From positions 35,002 through 99,001 of the forward strand of contig JBKQUM010000073.1 of assembly GCA_052140165.1 (NCBI GenBank): a DNA stretch of 64,000 bases, given 5' to 3'. Below the pieces are notes generated by a model. It was given only the letters and a program-made list of their open reading frames with translations, was not told the DNA's origin and did not search any database. This document shows positions 41,881-50,354 of this stretch, one piece after another; the first letter of the stretch is position 1; the number at the start of each line of letters is the position of its first letter. The position numbers and the translations under genes were made by a program. This stretch comes from Bog-473 sp052140165 (GTDB taxonomy: Bacteria; Actinomycetota; Acidimicrobiia; Acidimicrobiales; RAAP-2).

Positions 41881-42507
41881 ATGTGGACCTTGCCCGACAC
41901 CGCGCTGCTGATCATGGACGTGCAGGTCTCCATCGTGGAGCGGATCGCGGACGCCGCCGGACGGCTCTTGGCGGCCACCGATCGGGCCGCAGCGATGGCC
42001 CGGGCCAACGGGTTCCCTGTCATCTATGTCCGCGTCGCCTTCCGACCCGACGCCCCCGAGGTGGACCCGCACAACCGCGTCTTCGCCGCGCTTGCCGGTT
42101 CGGCGGCCTTTGCCGAGGACTCGCCGGGCGCACAGATCCACGCCTCGGTGGCGCCGCAGCCCGGTGACGTCGTGGTCACCAAGAAGCGGGTGAGCGCCTT
42201 TGCGGGCAGCGATCTCGAGGTGGTGCTGCGGTCACAGGGCGTCCGCACCCTGGTCCTGGCGGGCATCGCCACCAGCGGTGTGGTGCTCTCGACACTGCGC
42301 CAGGCGGCTGACCTCGACTACGGGCTCGTCGTGCTGCGCGACGCCTGCGCCGACGCCGACGAGGAGGTCCACCGGGTACTCCTCGACAAGGTCTTCGCCC
42401 GCCAGGCAGACGTGATCACGGTGGACGAATGGATCGAAGGCATCGGGGGCGGCTGGCTCGGCGTCACGCGGGTGTCGGCCTGGGAGCGCTTCGCCGCGGA
42501 GGAGTAG
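41881..42507 (+). CDS. Isochorismatase-family cysteine hydrolase
   Basis: A 208-residue member of the isochorismatase-like fold, which includes nicotinamidases, N-carbamoyl-amide hydrolases and ureidoacrylate hydrolases. The catalytic Asp is in LLIMDVQ at about 10-16, the Lys in VVTKKRVSAFAGSDL near 98-112, and the nucleophile region LVLAGIATSGVVLSTLRQAAD near 122-142. At the usual Cys position (GxxTxxCVxxT) this protein has Ser (ATSGVV), so the classical Cys-Asp-Lys triad is incomplete. The start ATG 41881 lacks a strong ribosome site. The PPOX gene follows after ten bases. Substrate unknown. Confidence 0.8.
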   Translation: MWTLPDTALLIMDVQVSIVERIADAAGRLLAATDRAAAMARANGFPVIYVRVAFRPDAPEVDPHNRVFAALAGSAAFAEDSPGAQIHASVAPQPGDVVVTKKRVSAFAGSDLEVVLRSQGVRTLVLAGIATSGVVLSTLRQAADLDYGLVVLRDACADADEEVHRVLLDKVFARQADVITVDEWIEGIGGGWLGVTRVSAWERFAAEE

Positions 42508-42517
42508 TTCGCGACCG

Positions 42518-42976
42518 GTGCGCCTCACGGACGACGAGTCTTGGAGCTCTCTGCGGGGGGCGGAGCACGGCGTGCTCTGCACGACGAACGCCCGAGGCGC
42601 GATCGACGCGGTCCCCGTGTGCTTCGCCGTCGTCACCTCGATGATCGCCACGCCGATCGACCGGGTCAAGGAAAAGGGCACAACGGAGCTCGGCCGACTC
42701 AAGAACCTCGACCGAGACCCCACAGCGACGCTGCTTTGCGAGCACTGGGACCGGGATGACTGGTCAGGACTGTGGTGGGTGCGGGCGCATCTCGTTCGTC
42801 GATCCAGTCACGACATGAGCGCCGCGTTGTTCGCCGAGTGCGACACCGCACTGCGCCGGAAGTACGCCCAGTACGAGGACACCGAGTTTTCCGAACTCGT
42901 CGTCTTCGACGTGAGGACCCTTGTCGGCTGGTCCGCTGCCCCCACTCAGCTGGAAGGGACCGATCCGCTCATGTAG
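42518..42976 (+). CDS. PPOX-class F420-dependent oxidoreductase-like protein
   Basis: A 152-residue split-barrel flavin/deazaflavin-binding protein of the pyridoxamine-phosphate-oxidase-like group that in actinomycetes binds F420 (the TIGR03668-type branch). HGVLCTTNARGAIDAVPVCFAVV near 17-39 and RVKEKGTTELGRLKNLDRDPTATLLCEHW near 49-77 (in parts) are typical of this branch. WWVRAHLVRR near 86-95 is the dimer strand. Start GTG 42518. It forms a small run with the isochorismatase-like gene and converges on LivF, overlapping it by 31 bases. Reductive or quality-control roles are possible. Confidence 0.8.
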   Translation: MRLTDDESWSSLRGAEHGVLCTTNARGAIDAVPVCFAVVTSMIATPIDRVKEKGTTELGRLKNLDRDPTATLLCEHWDRDDWSGLWWVRAHLVRRSSHDMSAALFAECDTALRRKYAQYEDTEFSELVVFDVRTLVGWSAAPTQLEGTDPLM

Positions 42977-43710
42977 GCGGACTCGACCGCGCTGGTGTCG
43001 TTGCGGTACGTCTCTGCCGCCCCGGCGAGGACCACGCTGCCGTGCACCATCACCATGGCCTCGTCGGCCACCTCGAGCGCCAGCTGCACATGCTGCTCCA
43101 CCATGATCACCGACGCGCCGTGCTCGTCGGCCACCTGCCGGATCACCGGCATCAGCGCCTCCACCGCCACCGGTGCCAGCCCCATCGACATCTCGTCGAT
43201 CAGCAGGAGCTTGGGTGACTGCACGAGCGCCCGGGCGATCGCCAGCATCTGCTGTTCACCGCCCGAGAGGTCGGCGACCCGGAGCTTTTCGCGCCGCTGC
43301 AGCGCGGGGAACAGGCCGAGGACAGGATCCAGGTCGGCACCACGCGGAGCCGCCAGCTTCAGGTTCTGAATCGGGGTCAGCTCGGTGAACAGGGCGCGGA
43401 AGTCGGGGATCAAGATCATGCCGGCCTGGTTCATCCGGCGTGGCGACGATCCCCTGACCGGCACCCCGTTGAGGGAGATCGTGCCCGCACGAAGCGGCAG
43501 GAAGCCGGCCAACGTCATCAACAACGTGGTCTTGCCGGCACCGTTTGGGCCGAGGATGGTGAGGATCTTCTTGGGTGCGAGGGTGAAGGTGATGTCACGA
43601 GCCACGGTCAACTTGCCGTAGCCGACGTCGAGCCCCGTGCACTCGATGACGGGGCTGTCGCCCGCCGGCACATCGCCCAATGGCACCTCGCTCACCGCAG
43701 TGTCCGTCAC
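42946..43710 (-). CDS. livF: Branched-chain amino acid ABC transporter ATP-binding protein (LivF type)
   Basis: Cytoplasmic ATPase of 254 residues. GLDVGYGKLTVARDITFTL at about 26-44, Walker A LGPNGAGKTTLL near 53-64, Q-loop region MIL PDFRALFTELTP (residues about 95-111, read as ILIPDFRALFTELTP), signature DLSGGEQQMLAIARAL near 148-163 and Walker B LLLIDEMSMGLAP near 168-180. Glu-to-Glu order is normal. LivF pairs with LivG, which here is fused to both permeases in the adjacent gene. The start is GTG 43710 within the stop of the fusion gene, giving coupled translation. The 3' end overlaps the PPOX gene in the opposite direction. Confidence 0.92.
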   Translation of the reverse strand: MTDTAVSEVPLGDVPAGDSPVIECTGLDVGYGKLTVARDITFTLAPKKILTILGPNGAGKTTLLMTLAGFLPLRAGTISLNGVPVRGSSPRRMNQAGMILIPDFRALFTELTPIQNLKLAAPRGADLDPVLGLFPALQRREKLRVADLSGGEQQMLAIARALVQSPKLLLIDEMSMGLAPVAVEALMPVIRQVADEHGASVIMVEQHVQLALEVADEAMVMVHGSVVLAGAAETYRNDTSAVESAYMSGSVPSS

Positions 43711-46547
43711 GTCGCCACCACCTGCTGATGCGTGACGCCGAGATACGCCGTGGACACCCGCTCGTTCGACCGGATCTGCTCAGGGGTCCCGGTCGCGATC
43801 AACGCGCCGAAGTCGAGGACGTCGATCGCGTCGCACAGGTTCAACACGAGGCTCATGTCGTGGTCGACCAGCAGGATCGTGACGCCGCTGTCCCGCACGC
43901 CCCGCAGCCGCTCTGCCAACCAGAGGCTCTCGGTGCTGTCGAGCCCGGCCGCCGGTTCATCGAGCAGGAGGAGCCGCGGCTGACCCGCCAGGGCCCGGGC
44001 CACCGAGACGAGTTGCCTCTGACCTTGGGAGAGCATCGACACCTGCAGGTCGCGCATCTCGACGAGGCCGAGCTCGTCCAGAATGCGGGTCAGGGCCGCC
44101 GGGTCATGGGCGGCCGCCATGTGCTGTCCCACCCCCACGTTCTCCTCGACGGTGAGGTCGTCGGCGACGCCGGCGAGCTGGAACGTGCGGGCGAGACCAA
44201 GGGCGGCCCGGCGGTGAGGTGAGCAGCCACCCACGTCCCGCCCGGCGAGCACGACCGAGCCTTCGTAGCCGTGAAACCCGCACAGGGCGTCGATCGTGGT
44301 GGTCTTCCCGGCGCCGTTGGGGCCGATCAGGCCGACGATCTGGCCCTCCTCCACGGTGAAGCTCACGTTGTCCACCGCCACGACCCCGCCGTAGCGCACC
44401 GTCAGGTTCTTGACGTCGAGCAGCGGCCCGGACGACGCACCGTCCGGCTGGGAGTGGGTGTGGCCGTTGGACCCGACACCGGCGCGGCTCTCGACCAGTT
44501 CGCCCGGCTCGGCCGACACGGGGGCCAGCACCGGGGTCGGAGTCGGTGGTGTCTCGGTCCCTGACTGCAGCGTCGGCACGAGCGCGCCACCGGGTCTGGC
44601 GAGGACGCCGCGGACCCGACGCTGCTCAAGGAAGAGGTGGGTCGGTCCCACGATGCCGTCGGGGTTGAAGATCACCGTGAGGATCACGCCGATGCCTGCG
44701 ACGACCCCGTACCAGTTGTCGACGCCGCCGCTCCCGACGCCCGACGAGATCACCGCCACGAGGATGCCCCCAGCCGAGATGACCCCGGCCAGGATGCCGC
44801 CGCTCACCGACGTGATGCCCGCCACGACGACCACCGAGAAGGTGACGAGGCCCAGATAGGCGTCGAAGTCCTGGAAGGTGACGTTCCCGAGCTGGTAGGC
44901 GAGCAAGGATCCGCCCAACCCGGCGATGAAGGCCGCGATGGCGAAGGCGATCAGTTTGACCTTGACCACGTTGATCCCGGCCGCCGCCGCCGACCGTTCG
45001 TCGGCCCGCACGGCCAACATGGCCGAGCCGAGCCGGCTCGTGCGCAGCCAGCTCACGCCGAGCGCCACGAGCACCAGGACCACGAGGCAGAGGATGCCGA
45101 AGGCCGGCCGCGGGAAGTCCTTGCCCGACCCGATGCCAAGGTCCATTCCGAACAGGCGCGGCGTCGGGATGGCCAGCCCGCTCGCACCGCCGTCGATCGA
45201 GTTGTTGTTGAACCAGATGGCCTCCACGCCGGCAGCGAAGGTCAGGGTGACGACACCCAGCATCAGACCGCGCACGCGGAGCGCCGGGATGCCGATGAGC
45301 ACACCCGCCGCCGCGGCGACCAGTGCGGCCATGATCGGCGCAACGGGGAAAGGGATGCCCCACGACGAGGCAAAGGTGCTCAGGATGTACGCCGACACGC
45401 CCGCAAAGGTCAACTGGGCCAGCGAGATCTGTCCCGTGTAGCCCGTGACCACAACAAGCGACAGCGTGATGACCCCGGTGATCATGCTGGCGTAGAGGGC
45501 GGCGCGGTCGTTGCCGGTGAAGAGGAAGATGGCTGCGATCCCAGCCGCCGTGCCGATGACCGCCGTGGGCAGGCGCCAGTGCGGGCGCGGCGCCCGTCCG
45601 AGCGTCACCTGCATGAGCGTGCCCCGGCTCGGCATGGTCTGTCCCCTGACGGCCAGCACCACCAAGACGAGGACGAGCGGGATGAGCTCGCCCGCGCCGG
45701 CGGGGAATCCGGGGTGGACGCCGTTGACGTAGACGGAGAGCGACTCGAGCGCGCCGATGCCGAGACCCGCCGTGATAGCCCAGCCCAGCGAGTGGAAGCG
45801 CCCGACCACGGCTGCCGCGAGCGCCGGGACGATGAACAGCGTGTACGTGCCGGGTTGGAGTGGGACCAGAGGAGCGATCAGGACGCCGGCGATGCCGCAG
45901 ACGACAAAGCTGATCATCCAGTTGAGGAGCGCGATGCGGTCGGGCGAGAGCCCGCTCACCAGCGCGCCCACCTCTGTCTCGGCAGAGGCTCTGGTGGCCA
46001 ACCCGAAGCGGGTGAACCGGAAGAGGACGGTGAGCACGATGCCGAGGGCGATGATGATGCCCGCCAGCAACAAGCGGTCGACCGAGATGTTGACGCCGAG
46101 GAAGCTGACGTGGTTCTGGGGGAAGATCGGGTTGACTTCGATCACCGACGCGGTGCCGACCTGGTACGTCACGACCGCGGTCAGCAGGCCCATGAGTCCG
46201 ATGGAGGCGACCGCCTTGGCCACGGGCCGATGGTTGCGCAGCGGGCGGAACACGAGCAGGTAGGCCACCGCCCCCATCGCCGCCTGGATGCCCAGCGTGA
46301 GGAGCAGGGCCGGCCAGAAGCCGAGGTTGGTCCCGAGATTGATGGTCGGGCTCAGCCCGGGGATGGGTTGTAGCAGCTGCCCGTTGCGCAGAAGGGAGTA
46401 GGTGTACGCCGCATACAGCGCCTGGGCCCCGGTGGCGAAGTTGAGCACTCCCGACGCGCGGTAGGTGACCACGAGCGCCATGGCCAGGGCGGCGAAGACG
46501 CCACCGTTTCCGAGCCCGAGCAGGAGGAACTCGGCGTAGGTGTTCAC
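43707..46547 (-). CDS. LivH-LivM-LivG triple fusion (two permeases plus ATPase of a Liv-type ABC importer)
   Basis: A single 946-residue protein with three modules normally encoded separately. Residues 1-300 are LivH-like (FLLLGLGNGGVFAALAMALV start, eight hydrophobic segments). About 320-640 are LivM-like (VVTGYTGQISLAQLTFAGVSAY; later AIWFNNNSIDGGASGL). A Pro/Thr/Ser-rich linker covers about 650-705. About 706-946 are LivG-like with Walker A GPNGAGK at 742-748, signature MLSQGQRQLVSVARAL and LLLLDEPAAGLD. Reading is continuous without frameshift. It would form a complete importer with LivF and the secreted binding proteins at 38940 and 40468. The promoter is a TATCCT element inside a 19-base palindrome at 46617-46635. 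Confidence 0.93.
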   Translation of the reverse strand: MNTYAEFLLLGLGNGGVFAALAMALVVTYRASGVLNFATGAQALYAAYTYSLLRNGQLLQPIPGLSPTINLGTNLGFWPALLLTLGIQAAMGAVAYLLVFRPLRNHRPVAKAVASIGLMGLLTAVVTYQVGTASVIEVNPIFPQNHVSFLGVNISVDRLLLAGIIIALGIVLTVLFRFTRFGLATRASAETEVGALVSGLSPDRIALLNWMISFVVCGIAGVLIAPLVPLQPGTYTLFIVPALAAAVVGRFHSLGWAITAGLGIGALESLSVYVNGVHPGFPAGAGELIPLVLVLVVLAVRGQTMPSRGTLMQVTLGRAPRPHWRLPTAVIGTAAGIAAIFLFTGNDRAALYASMITGVITLSLVVVTGYTGQISLAQLTFAGVSAYILSTFASSWGIPFPVAPIMAALVAAAAGVLIGIPALRVRGLMLGVVTLTFAAGVEAIWFNNNSIDGGASGLAIPTPRLFGMDLGIGSGKDFPRPAFGILCLVVLVLVALGVSWLRTSRLGSAMLAVRADERSAAAAGINVVKVKLIAFAIAAFIAGLGGSLLAYQLGNVTFQDFDAYLGLVTFSVVVVAGITSVSGGILAGVISAGGILVAVISSGVGSGGVDNWYGVVAGIGVILTVIFNPDGIVGPTHLFLEQRRVRGVLARPGGALVPTLQSGTETPPTPTPVLAPVSAEPGELVESRAGVGSNGHTHSQPDGASSGPLLDVKNLTVRYGGVVAVDNVSFTVEEGQIVGLIGPNGAGKTTTIDALCGFHGYEGSVVLAGRDVGGCSPHRRAALGLARTFQLAGVADDLTVEENVGVGQHMAAAHDPAALTRILDELGLVEMRDLQVSMLSQGQRQLVSVARALAGQPRLLLLDEPAAGLDSTESLWLAERLRGVRDSGVTILLVDHDMSLVLNLCDAIDVLDFGALIATGTPEQIRSNERVSTAYLGVTHQQVVAT

Positions 46548-46616
46548 CCGGCCCGGCCCGTCCGTCTCATCGGCCTCTGCCGTCGGTCAGACGGCTCCCC
46601 CCGGGAGCAGCTCACG

Positions 46617-46635
46617 GATTTAGGATACTCAAATC
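46617..46635 (-). promoter_or_regulatory. Palindromic promoter element of the Liv fusion operon
   Basis: GATTTAGGATACTCAAATC: arms GATTT and AAATC are perfect inverted repeats. On minus the centre reads GAGTATCCT with TATCCT at 46627-46622 as possible -10, about 75 bases before the start codon. It is the most symmetrical member of the recurrent motif set. Confidence 0.55.
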
Positions 46636-46696
46636 TGGCTGACCTCGCACGTGCCGTCCGGCAGATCCGACGGCGTGACGTGGTGGCGTGGTGGCC

Positions 46697-48202
46697 CTAC
46701 GACGCCTCGCTGACCCCTTCCGCCAGCTCGTCGCGCAACACCCGCCGCAGGAGCTTCCCGGTCGGTGAGTAGGGCAGCTCGTCGCGGAACTCCACCACGC
46801 AGGGCATCTTCGTGGAGCGCAGCCGGGTCCTGACCCAGTCCTGCAGCTCGCCTTCCGTGGCCGCCGTGCCCGGATGCAGGACGACCACGGCCGCCACCGC
46901 CTCGCCCCACTCGGCGTCGGGGATGCCGATCACGGCGGCTTCGGCCACGGCACCATGGGCCATGAGCACCTCTTCGATCTCGCCGGGCGATATATTCTCC
47001 GCTCCCCGCACGATCACGTCGTCCAGCCGGCCCTCGATGTACAAGAAGCCGTCCGAGTCGAACCAGCCCGCGTCCCGCGTGCGGAACCACCCCTCTTCGG
47101 TGAGCACCGTGCGTCCGACGTACTCTCCGGCCACCTGCTCGCCGCGCACCCAGATCTCACCTTTCTCGCCCGCCGGCAGGGCCGCCTCGTCGGTGCCGCG
47201 CACTTCCACCTCGAGGGACGGGAGGGGACGCCCGACCGAACCCAGCCGGGCCCGCACTGCCGGGTCGTCGCTCGCGAAGGCCTCGCGGTGGTCGTGGGGG
47301 GTGAGCATGGCGATGGTCGAGCTGGTCTCGGTCAGCCCATAGGCGTTGACGAGGTCGACCCCGGGCATGTCGCGCAGCGTCCGCTCGACGAGCTCGAGCG
47401 GCATCCGCCCCCCGCCGTAGGAGAGGTGTCGCAGCGCCGGCAGCTCCACTCCGGCGTCCTCGATCGCGGAGAGGATCCGTCCCAGCATCGTCGGGACGAC
47501 CATGGCGTGGGTGATGCGCTCCTCGGCGGCCAGGCGCACCCATGCGCCGGCCTCGAAGGCGGGCAGGTACATGATCCGGCGCCCGGCGTACAAGGAGCTG
47601 AGCACGGCCGCGATCCCGGCGATGTGGTACGGCGGCACGCAGATGAGTTGCGCCTCGCTGGGCTCGCAACCCAGGAACTCGACGCTCGAGATGATGTAGG
47701 ACACCAGGTGCCGGTGCCGGAGCACAGCGGCCTTGGGTTCCGATGTCGTGCCGCTCGTGAACAGCAGCACCCCGATCTCCTCGGGGTCCACGAAGGGGTG
47801 CTCCCCCGAGCGTGGCTCGGCGATGGCCGCCGCGAGCTCGCCCTTGGTCACGATGTGTTGCGCGCCGCACGCCCCGAGCCGCTCGACCTCGTCGTCGTCG
47901 GCGATCATCAGCCCGTCGGCGACGCGCCCGAGGATCCCGGCGAGCTGCTCGTCGGGGGCCCGGTAGTTGATCGGAGCGAACGGCACACCCGCCAGCGCGG
48001 CACCGAAAAGCGTGACGGGGAGCACGTCGGAGTTGAGACCGAAGTAGCCGACGGCCTTGGCACCGCTCTGCTCGAAGTAGAGGGCGGCGCGGCGCGAGCG
48101 CTCGAGCAGCTCGGCAGCGGTGATGCCGCCGTCGTGGGAGCCTAGGACGATCCGCTCCGGGTCGCCCTCGGCTGCCATCTCGAGCAGCATGGCGATGTTC
48201 AC
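46697..48202 (-). CDS. AMP-dependent acyl-CoA synthetase/ligase
   Basis: ANL ligase of 501 residues. LLFTSGTTSEPKAAVLRH at about 145-162 is the P-loop, YGLTETSSTIAML near 287-299, WFRTRDAGWFDSDGFLYIEGRLDDVIVRGAENI in parts near 367-400 (TGD is TRD here, with the Asp kept) and LPYSPTGKLLRRVLRDEL at the end holds the catalytic Lys. The overall text is near FadD3/long-chain type ligases, but chain length cannot be read. The start ATG 48202 follows the small gene at 48219 by 16 bases, so both are probably transcribed from the -10 at 48611-48606. The downstream gap of 149 bases separates it from the Liv operon. Confidence 0.9.
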   Translation of the reverse strand: MNIAMLLEMAAEGDPERIVLGSHDGGITAAELLERSRRAALYFEQSGAKAVGYFGLNSDVLPVTLFGAALAGVPFAPINYRAPDEQLAGILGRVADGLMIADDDEVERLGACGAQHIVTKGELAAAIAEPRSGEHPFVDPEEIGVLLFTSGTTSEPKAAVLRHRHLVSYIISSVEFLGCEPSEAQLICVPPYHIAGIAAVLSSLYAGRRIMYLPAFEAGAWVRLAAEERITHAMVVPTMLGRILSAIEDAGVELPALRHLSYGGGRMPLELVERTLRDMPGVDLVNAYGLTETSSTIAMLTPHDHREAFASDDPAVRARLGSVGRPLPSLEVEVRGTDEAALPAGEKGEIWVRGEQVAGEYVGRTVLTEEGWFRTRDAGWFDSDGFLYIEGRLDDVIVRGAENISPGEIEEVLMAHGAVAEAAVIGIPDAEWGEAVAAVVVLHPGTAATEGELQDWVRTRLRSTKMPCVVEFRDELPYSPTGKLLRRVLRDELAEGVSEAS

Positions 48203-48218
48203 GCGGAGCTCTCTCCTG

Positions 48219-48524
48219 TCAGTCCGAGGCCGGGAGTGGCTTGGCGCCCTTGACCACCAGGATCGTGTCGCCCACCGAGAGCGATCCCTCCCCGGCCTTG
48301 GTGCACAGAAGCTCGATGCCCAGTTCCTCGTCGCTGTAGCGCTTGCCCAGCTGGGTACCCTGATCGAAGCCGGCCTCCGGGCTCTGGGGAGTGACGTCCG
48401 CGTCCATGGGCACCAGAGGATGCCCGCCGCAGCGCAGGTCCACGGGCTCTGCGGGGGCGCGGACGACCACGACCTCGCAGGTGTCGGTGGCGCTGCGCAG
48501 CCTCGCCCCTGCCTTCAGTTGCAT
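48219..48524 (-). CDS. Small protein of unknown function, first gene before an acyl-CoA ligase
   Basis: A 101-residue protein I do not recognise. It starts MQLKAGARLRSATDTCEVVVVRAPAEPV and contains a second block CGGHPLVPM near 32-40, ending LSVGDTILVVKGAKPLPASD. There are three Cys (residues about 16, 32 and 74); no signal or membrane segment. The pattern AGxRLRS...TxCEVxVVRAP looks like a small conserved beta-protein. ATG 48524 has GTGGGG before it; the GTG at 48530 is an alternative. It is transcribed with the ligase gene (16-base gap), so a small accessory or metal/ligand-binding role in that pathway is a guess. Confidence 0.6.
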   Translation of the reverse strand: MQLKAGARLRSATDTCEVVVVRAPAEPVDLRCGGHPLVPMDADVTPQSPEAGFDQGTQLGKRYSDEELGIELLCTKAGEGSLSVGDTILVVKGAKPLPASD

Positions 48525-48600
48525 CCCCACTGCAGTCTTACCTCGCTCTCGAATGATCCATGCTGTCTGCATTCCTGCGCCCAACCGGCCGCCGGAGGAA

Positions 48601-48618
48601 AATTCAGGATACTATTGG
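48601..48618 (-). promoter_or_regulatory. TATCCT promoter of the small protein-ligase operon
   Basis: Minus-strand CCAATAG-TATC-CTGAATT, with TATCCT at 48611-48606 as possible -10, 82 bases before ATG 48524. Same motif family as before the Liv and binding-protein genes. Confidence 0.5.
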
Positions 48619-48750
48619 AAGGCCCACCTCCCCCCTCGCCACACAGGCGGAGGTCCTTTCTAGCGCCGCACCCGGTGCACACGCATACCCGGTGCGTATC
48701 TATCGTGGGAAACTGGCACAGGGGATCCCGCGCGGATCGGAGGATGACGG

Positions 48751-49257
48751 ATGGAGAGCGGCCCCGGGTGGCTGCCCGACCCCGAGGACGGGGACCGGGA
48801 GCGCTATTGGAACGGGTCTGACTGGACCGACCGCGTGCGCCCTGCGGGCAAGGCGCGCTCCCTCCGTCTGCCCGAGCACGTCCCCGAGCTCCAACGGGCC
48901 CTCGCCGGGGCCACTGCCGACATCGATGAGGTGGAGGACCGACTCTCCACCCTGTTCGATCGCGTCAACGAACCGGCGAGGCCGCCGATGAAGCGGATCC
49001 CGCCCACCGGCCAGGACGCGGACGATCCGGCCGGCGTCGATGCCTTCCGCCAGCTCGATCGCGACGGCATCGAGTCCGAGGGGGAGGAAGAGCAGCTGGA
49101 GAGAGAGCCGATTCACCCCGAGTTCGCCGATCCTTCCGGGCAGGACGATGACGACGACGCCTTCGCCGAGCTCGATGCCGCCCTGGCCGCCGAGGAGGCC
49201 GAGGAGTCCGAAGAACCGACGAAGCCCAAGCGGCGCCTCTTCCGTCGGCATTCTTAG
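48751..49257 (+). CDS. DUF2510-domain acidic protein
   Basis: A 168-residue protein with the DUF2510 motif at its start: PGWLPDPEDGDRERYWNGSDWT near 5-26 (in parts), the short Trp/Tyr fold common in actinomycete proteins near the cell envelope. The middle has a probable coiled helix (ELQRALAGATADIDEVEDRLSTLFDRV, in parts 43-69) and the rest is strongly acidic and disordered, closing with a basic tail KPKRRLFRRHS. No membrane segment is visible, unlike many DUF2510 proteins. The start ATG 48751 follows GGAGG (48740-48744) with normal spacing. It is a single gene; function unknown. Confidence 0.75.
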   Translation: MESGPGWLPDPEDGDRERYWNGSDWTDRVRPAGKARSLRLPEHVPELQRALAGATADIDEVEDRLSTLFDRVNEPARPPMKRIPPTGQDADDPAGVDAFRQLDRDGIESEGEEEQLEREPIHPEFADPSGQDDDDDAFAELDAALAAEEAEESEEPTKPKRRLFRRHS

Positions 49258-49304
49258 GAGCGAACCCCCGTCCCCACGGGTCAGGGCTTCGGGGCGGTTC
49301 TGGC

Positions 49305-50342
49305 CTACCTGGAACTGGTGACCTGGCGGGCCAGCTCTCCCCAACGTTCGAAGGCGCCCGGGTCACGGACCACGTCGGACCCCGTGAAGTAGCTCACCAC
49401 CCTGGTGGCGATGCCGCCGTATTTGGCGACGATCTTGTCGGCCATGTCGTCCCAGGTGCCCGTCGTCGTGAACTGCTCGAGCAGGTCGTCGTCGATCACC
49501 GCCGCCATGCCCGCGATGTCGCCCGCCCGCTGCCGTTCCCGGATCCGCTCGGTCGTCCCCTCCCGGTCCAGCTGTTCGAAGATGAAGGCGTAGTTGGGCG
49601 TGGAGCCGTAGAAGGCGACCTGGATCCGCGCCGTCTCCCGCCAGGCGTGTTGCTCCTCCTCGGTGTCGCCCGCGCACAGGAAGGCAGGCACGATCACCTC
49701 GAGGTCATCCACCGTGCGCCCCGATCGCGCCGCGCCGGTGCCCATTTCGGGCAGCACCGTCTCGCGCAGGTAGGTGGTCGTGTTGAGCGGGTGCACGTGG
49801 ACCCCGTCGGCGACCTCACCGGCCATGCGCAGCATCCAGGGATTGACGGCGGCCACGTCGACGGGCGGGTCCGGGTAGTCGATCGCCCCCGGGGCCCACG
49901 TGGCCGGGAGCAGTGACAGCGCGTAGAACTCGCCCTCGACGGCCAGTGGCGCCCCCGTGCGGAAGGACTCGAAGATCTGCTTGACGGCGAGGACGTACTC
50001 GCGCAGACGGGGGCCGGGTGGGTCGAAGTCCGACCCGTAGCGGCGCAGGATGTGGGCGCGCACCTGGGCCCCGAGACCGAGCCGGAACCGTCCCCCGGTC
50101 GCCTCGGCCAGCTCCCACGCCGTCGCCGCCGTGACCATCGGGCTGCGCGGGAAGGCGACCGCGATGCCGGTCAGCACGTCGATGTCGGCCGCCACCGCCA
50201 GGGCCCCGCACGTGAGGTACGCCGTCCGGCCCGCCTCGGTGACCACGAGCCCCGAGAGTCCCGCCTCGGCGGCCCGTCTCCCGAGCGTGCCGACCTGGCG
50301 CAGCGGCTGGGCCGACAGCATGGCGTCGAATTTCAGCGGCAC
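49305..50342 (-). CDS. LLM-class F420-dependent oxidoreductase
   Basis: LLM-family protein of 345 residues (TIGR03617-like F420 branch). ALAVAADIDVLTGIAVAFPRSPMV near 47-70, ATGGRFRLGLGAQVRAHILRRYGSDF near 81-106 and AGEVADGVHVHPLNTTTYLRE near 173-193 are the cofactor-pocket segments, all in parts. It starts with GTG 50342 after GAGGAGGAGGG, an unusually strong ribosome site. It is the last gene of the coupled minus-strand operon that begins with the PIG-L gene, 12 bases after the dioxygenase stop. The segment pattern is closest to the LLM gene at 29231. Confidence 0.88.
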   Translation of the reverse strand: MPLKFDAMLSAQPLRQVGTLGRRAAEAGLSGLVVTEAGRTAYLTCGALAVAADIDVLTGIAVAFPRSPMVTAATAWELAEATGGRFRLGLGAQVRAHILRRYGSDFDPPGPRLREYVLAVKQIFESFRTGAPLAVEGEFYALSLLPATWAPGAIDYPDPPVDVAAVNPWMLRMAGEVADGVHVHPLNTTTYLRETVLPEMGTGAARSGRTVDDLEVIVPAFLCAGDTEEEQHAWRETARIQVAFYGSTPNYAFIFEQLDREGTTERIRERQRAGDIAGMAAVIDDDLLEQFTTTGTWDDMADKIVAKYGGIATRVVSYFTGSDVVRDPGAFERWGELARQVTSSR

Positions 50343-50354
50343 GGTCCCTCCTCC

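Noticed and set aside
44637..46373. 578-codon plus-strand frame opposite the Liv fusion
   Set aside because: Asp/Arg/His-rich antisense text; conserved permease motifs lie on the minus strand.
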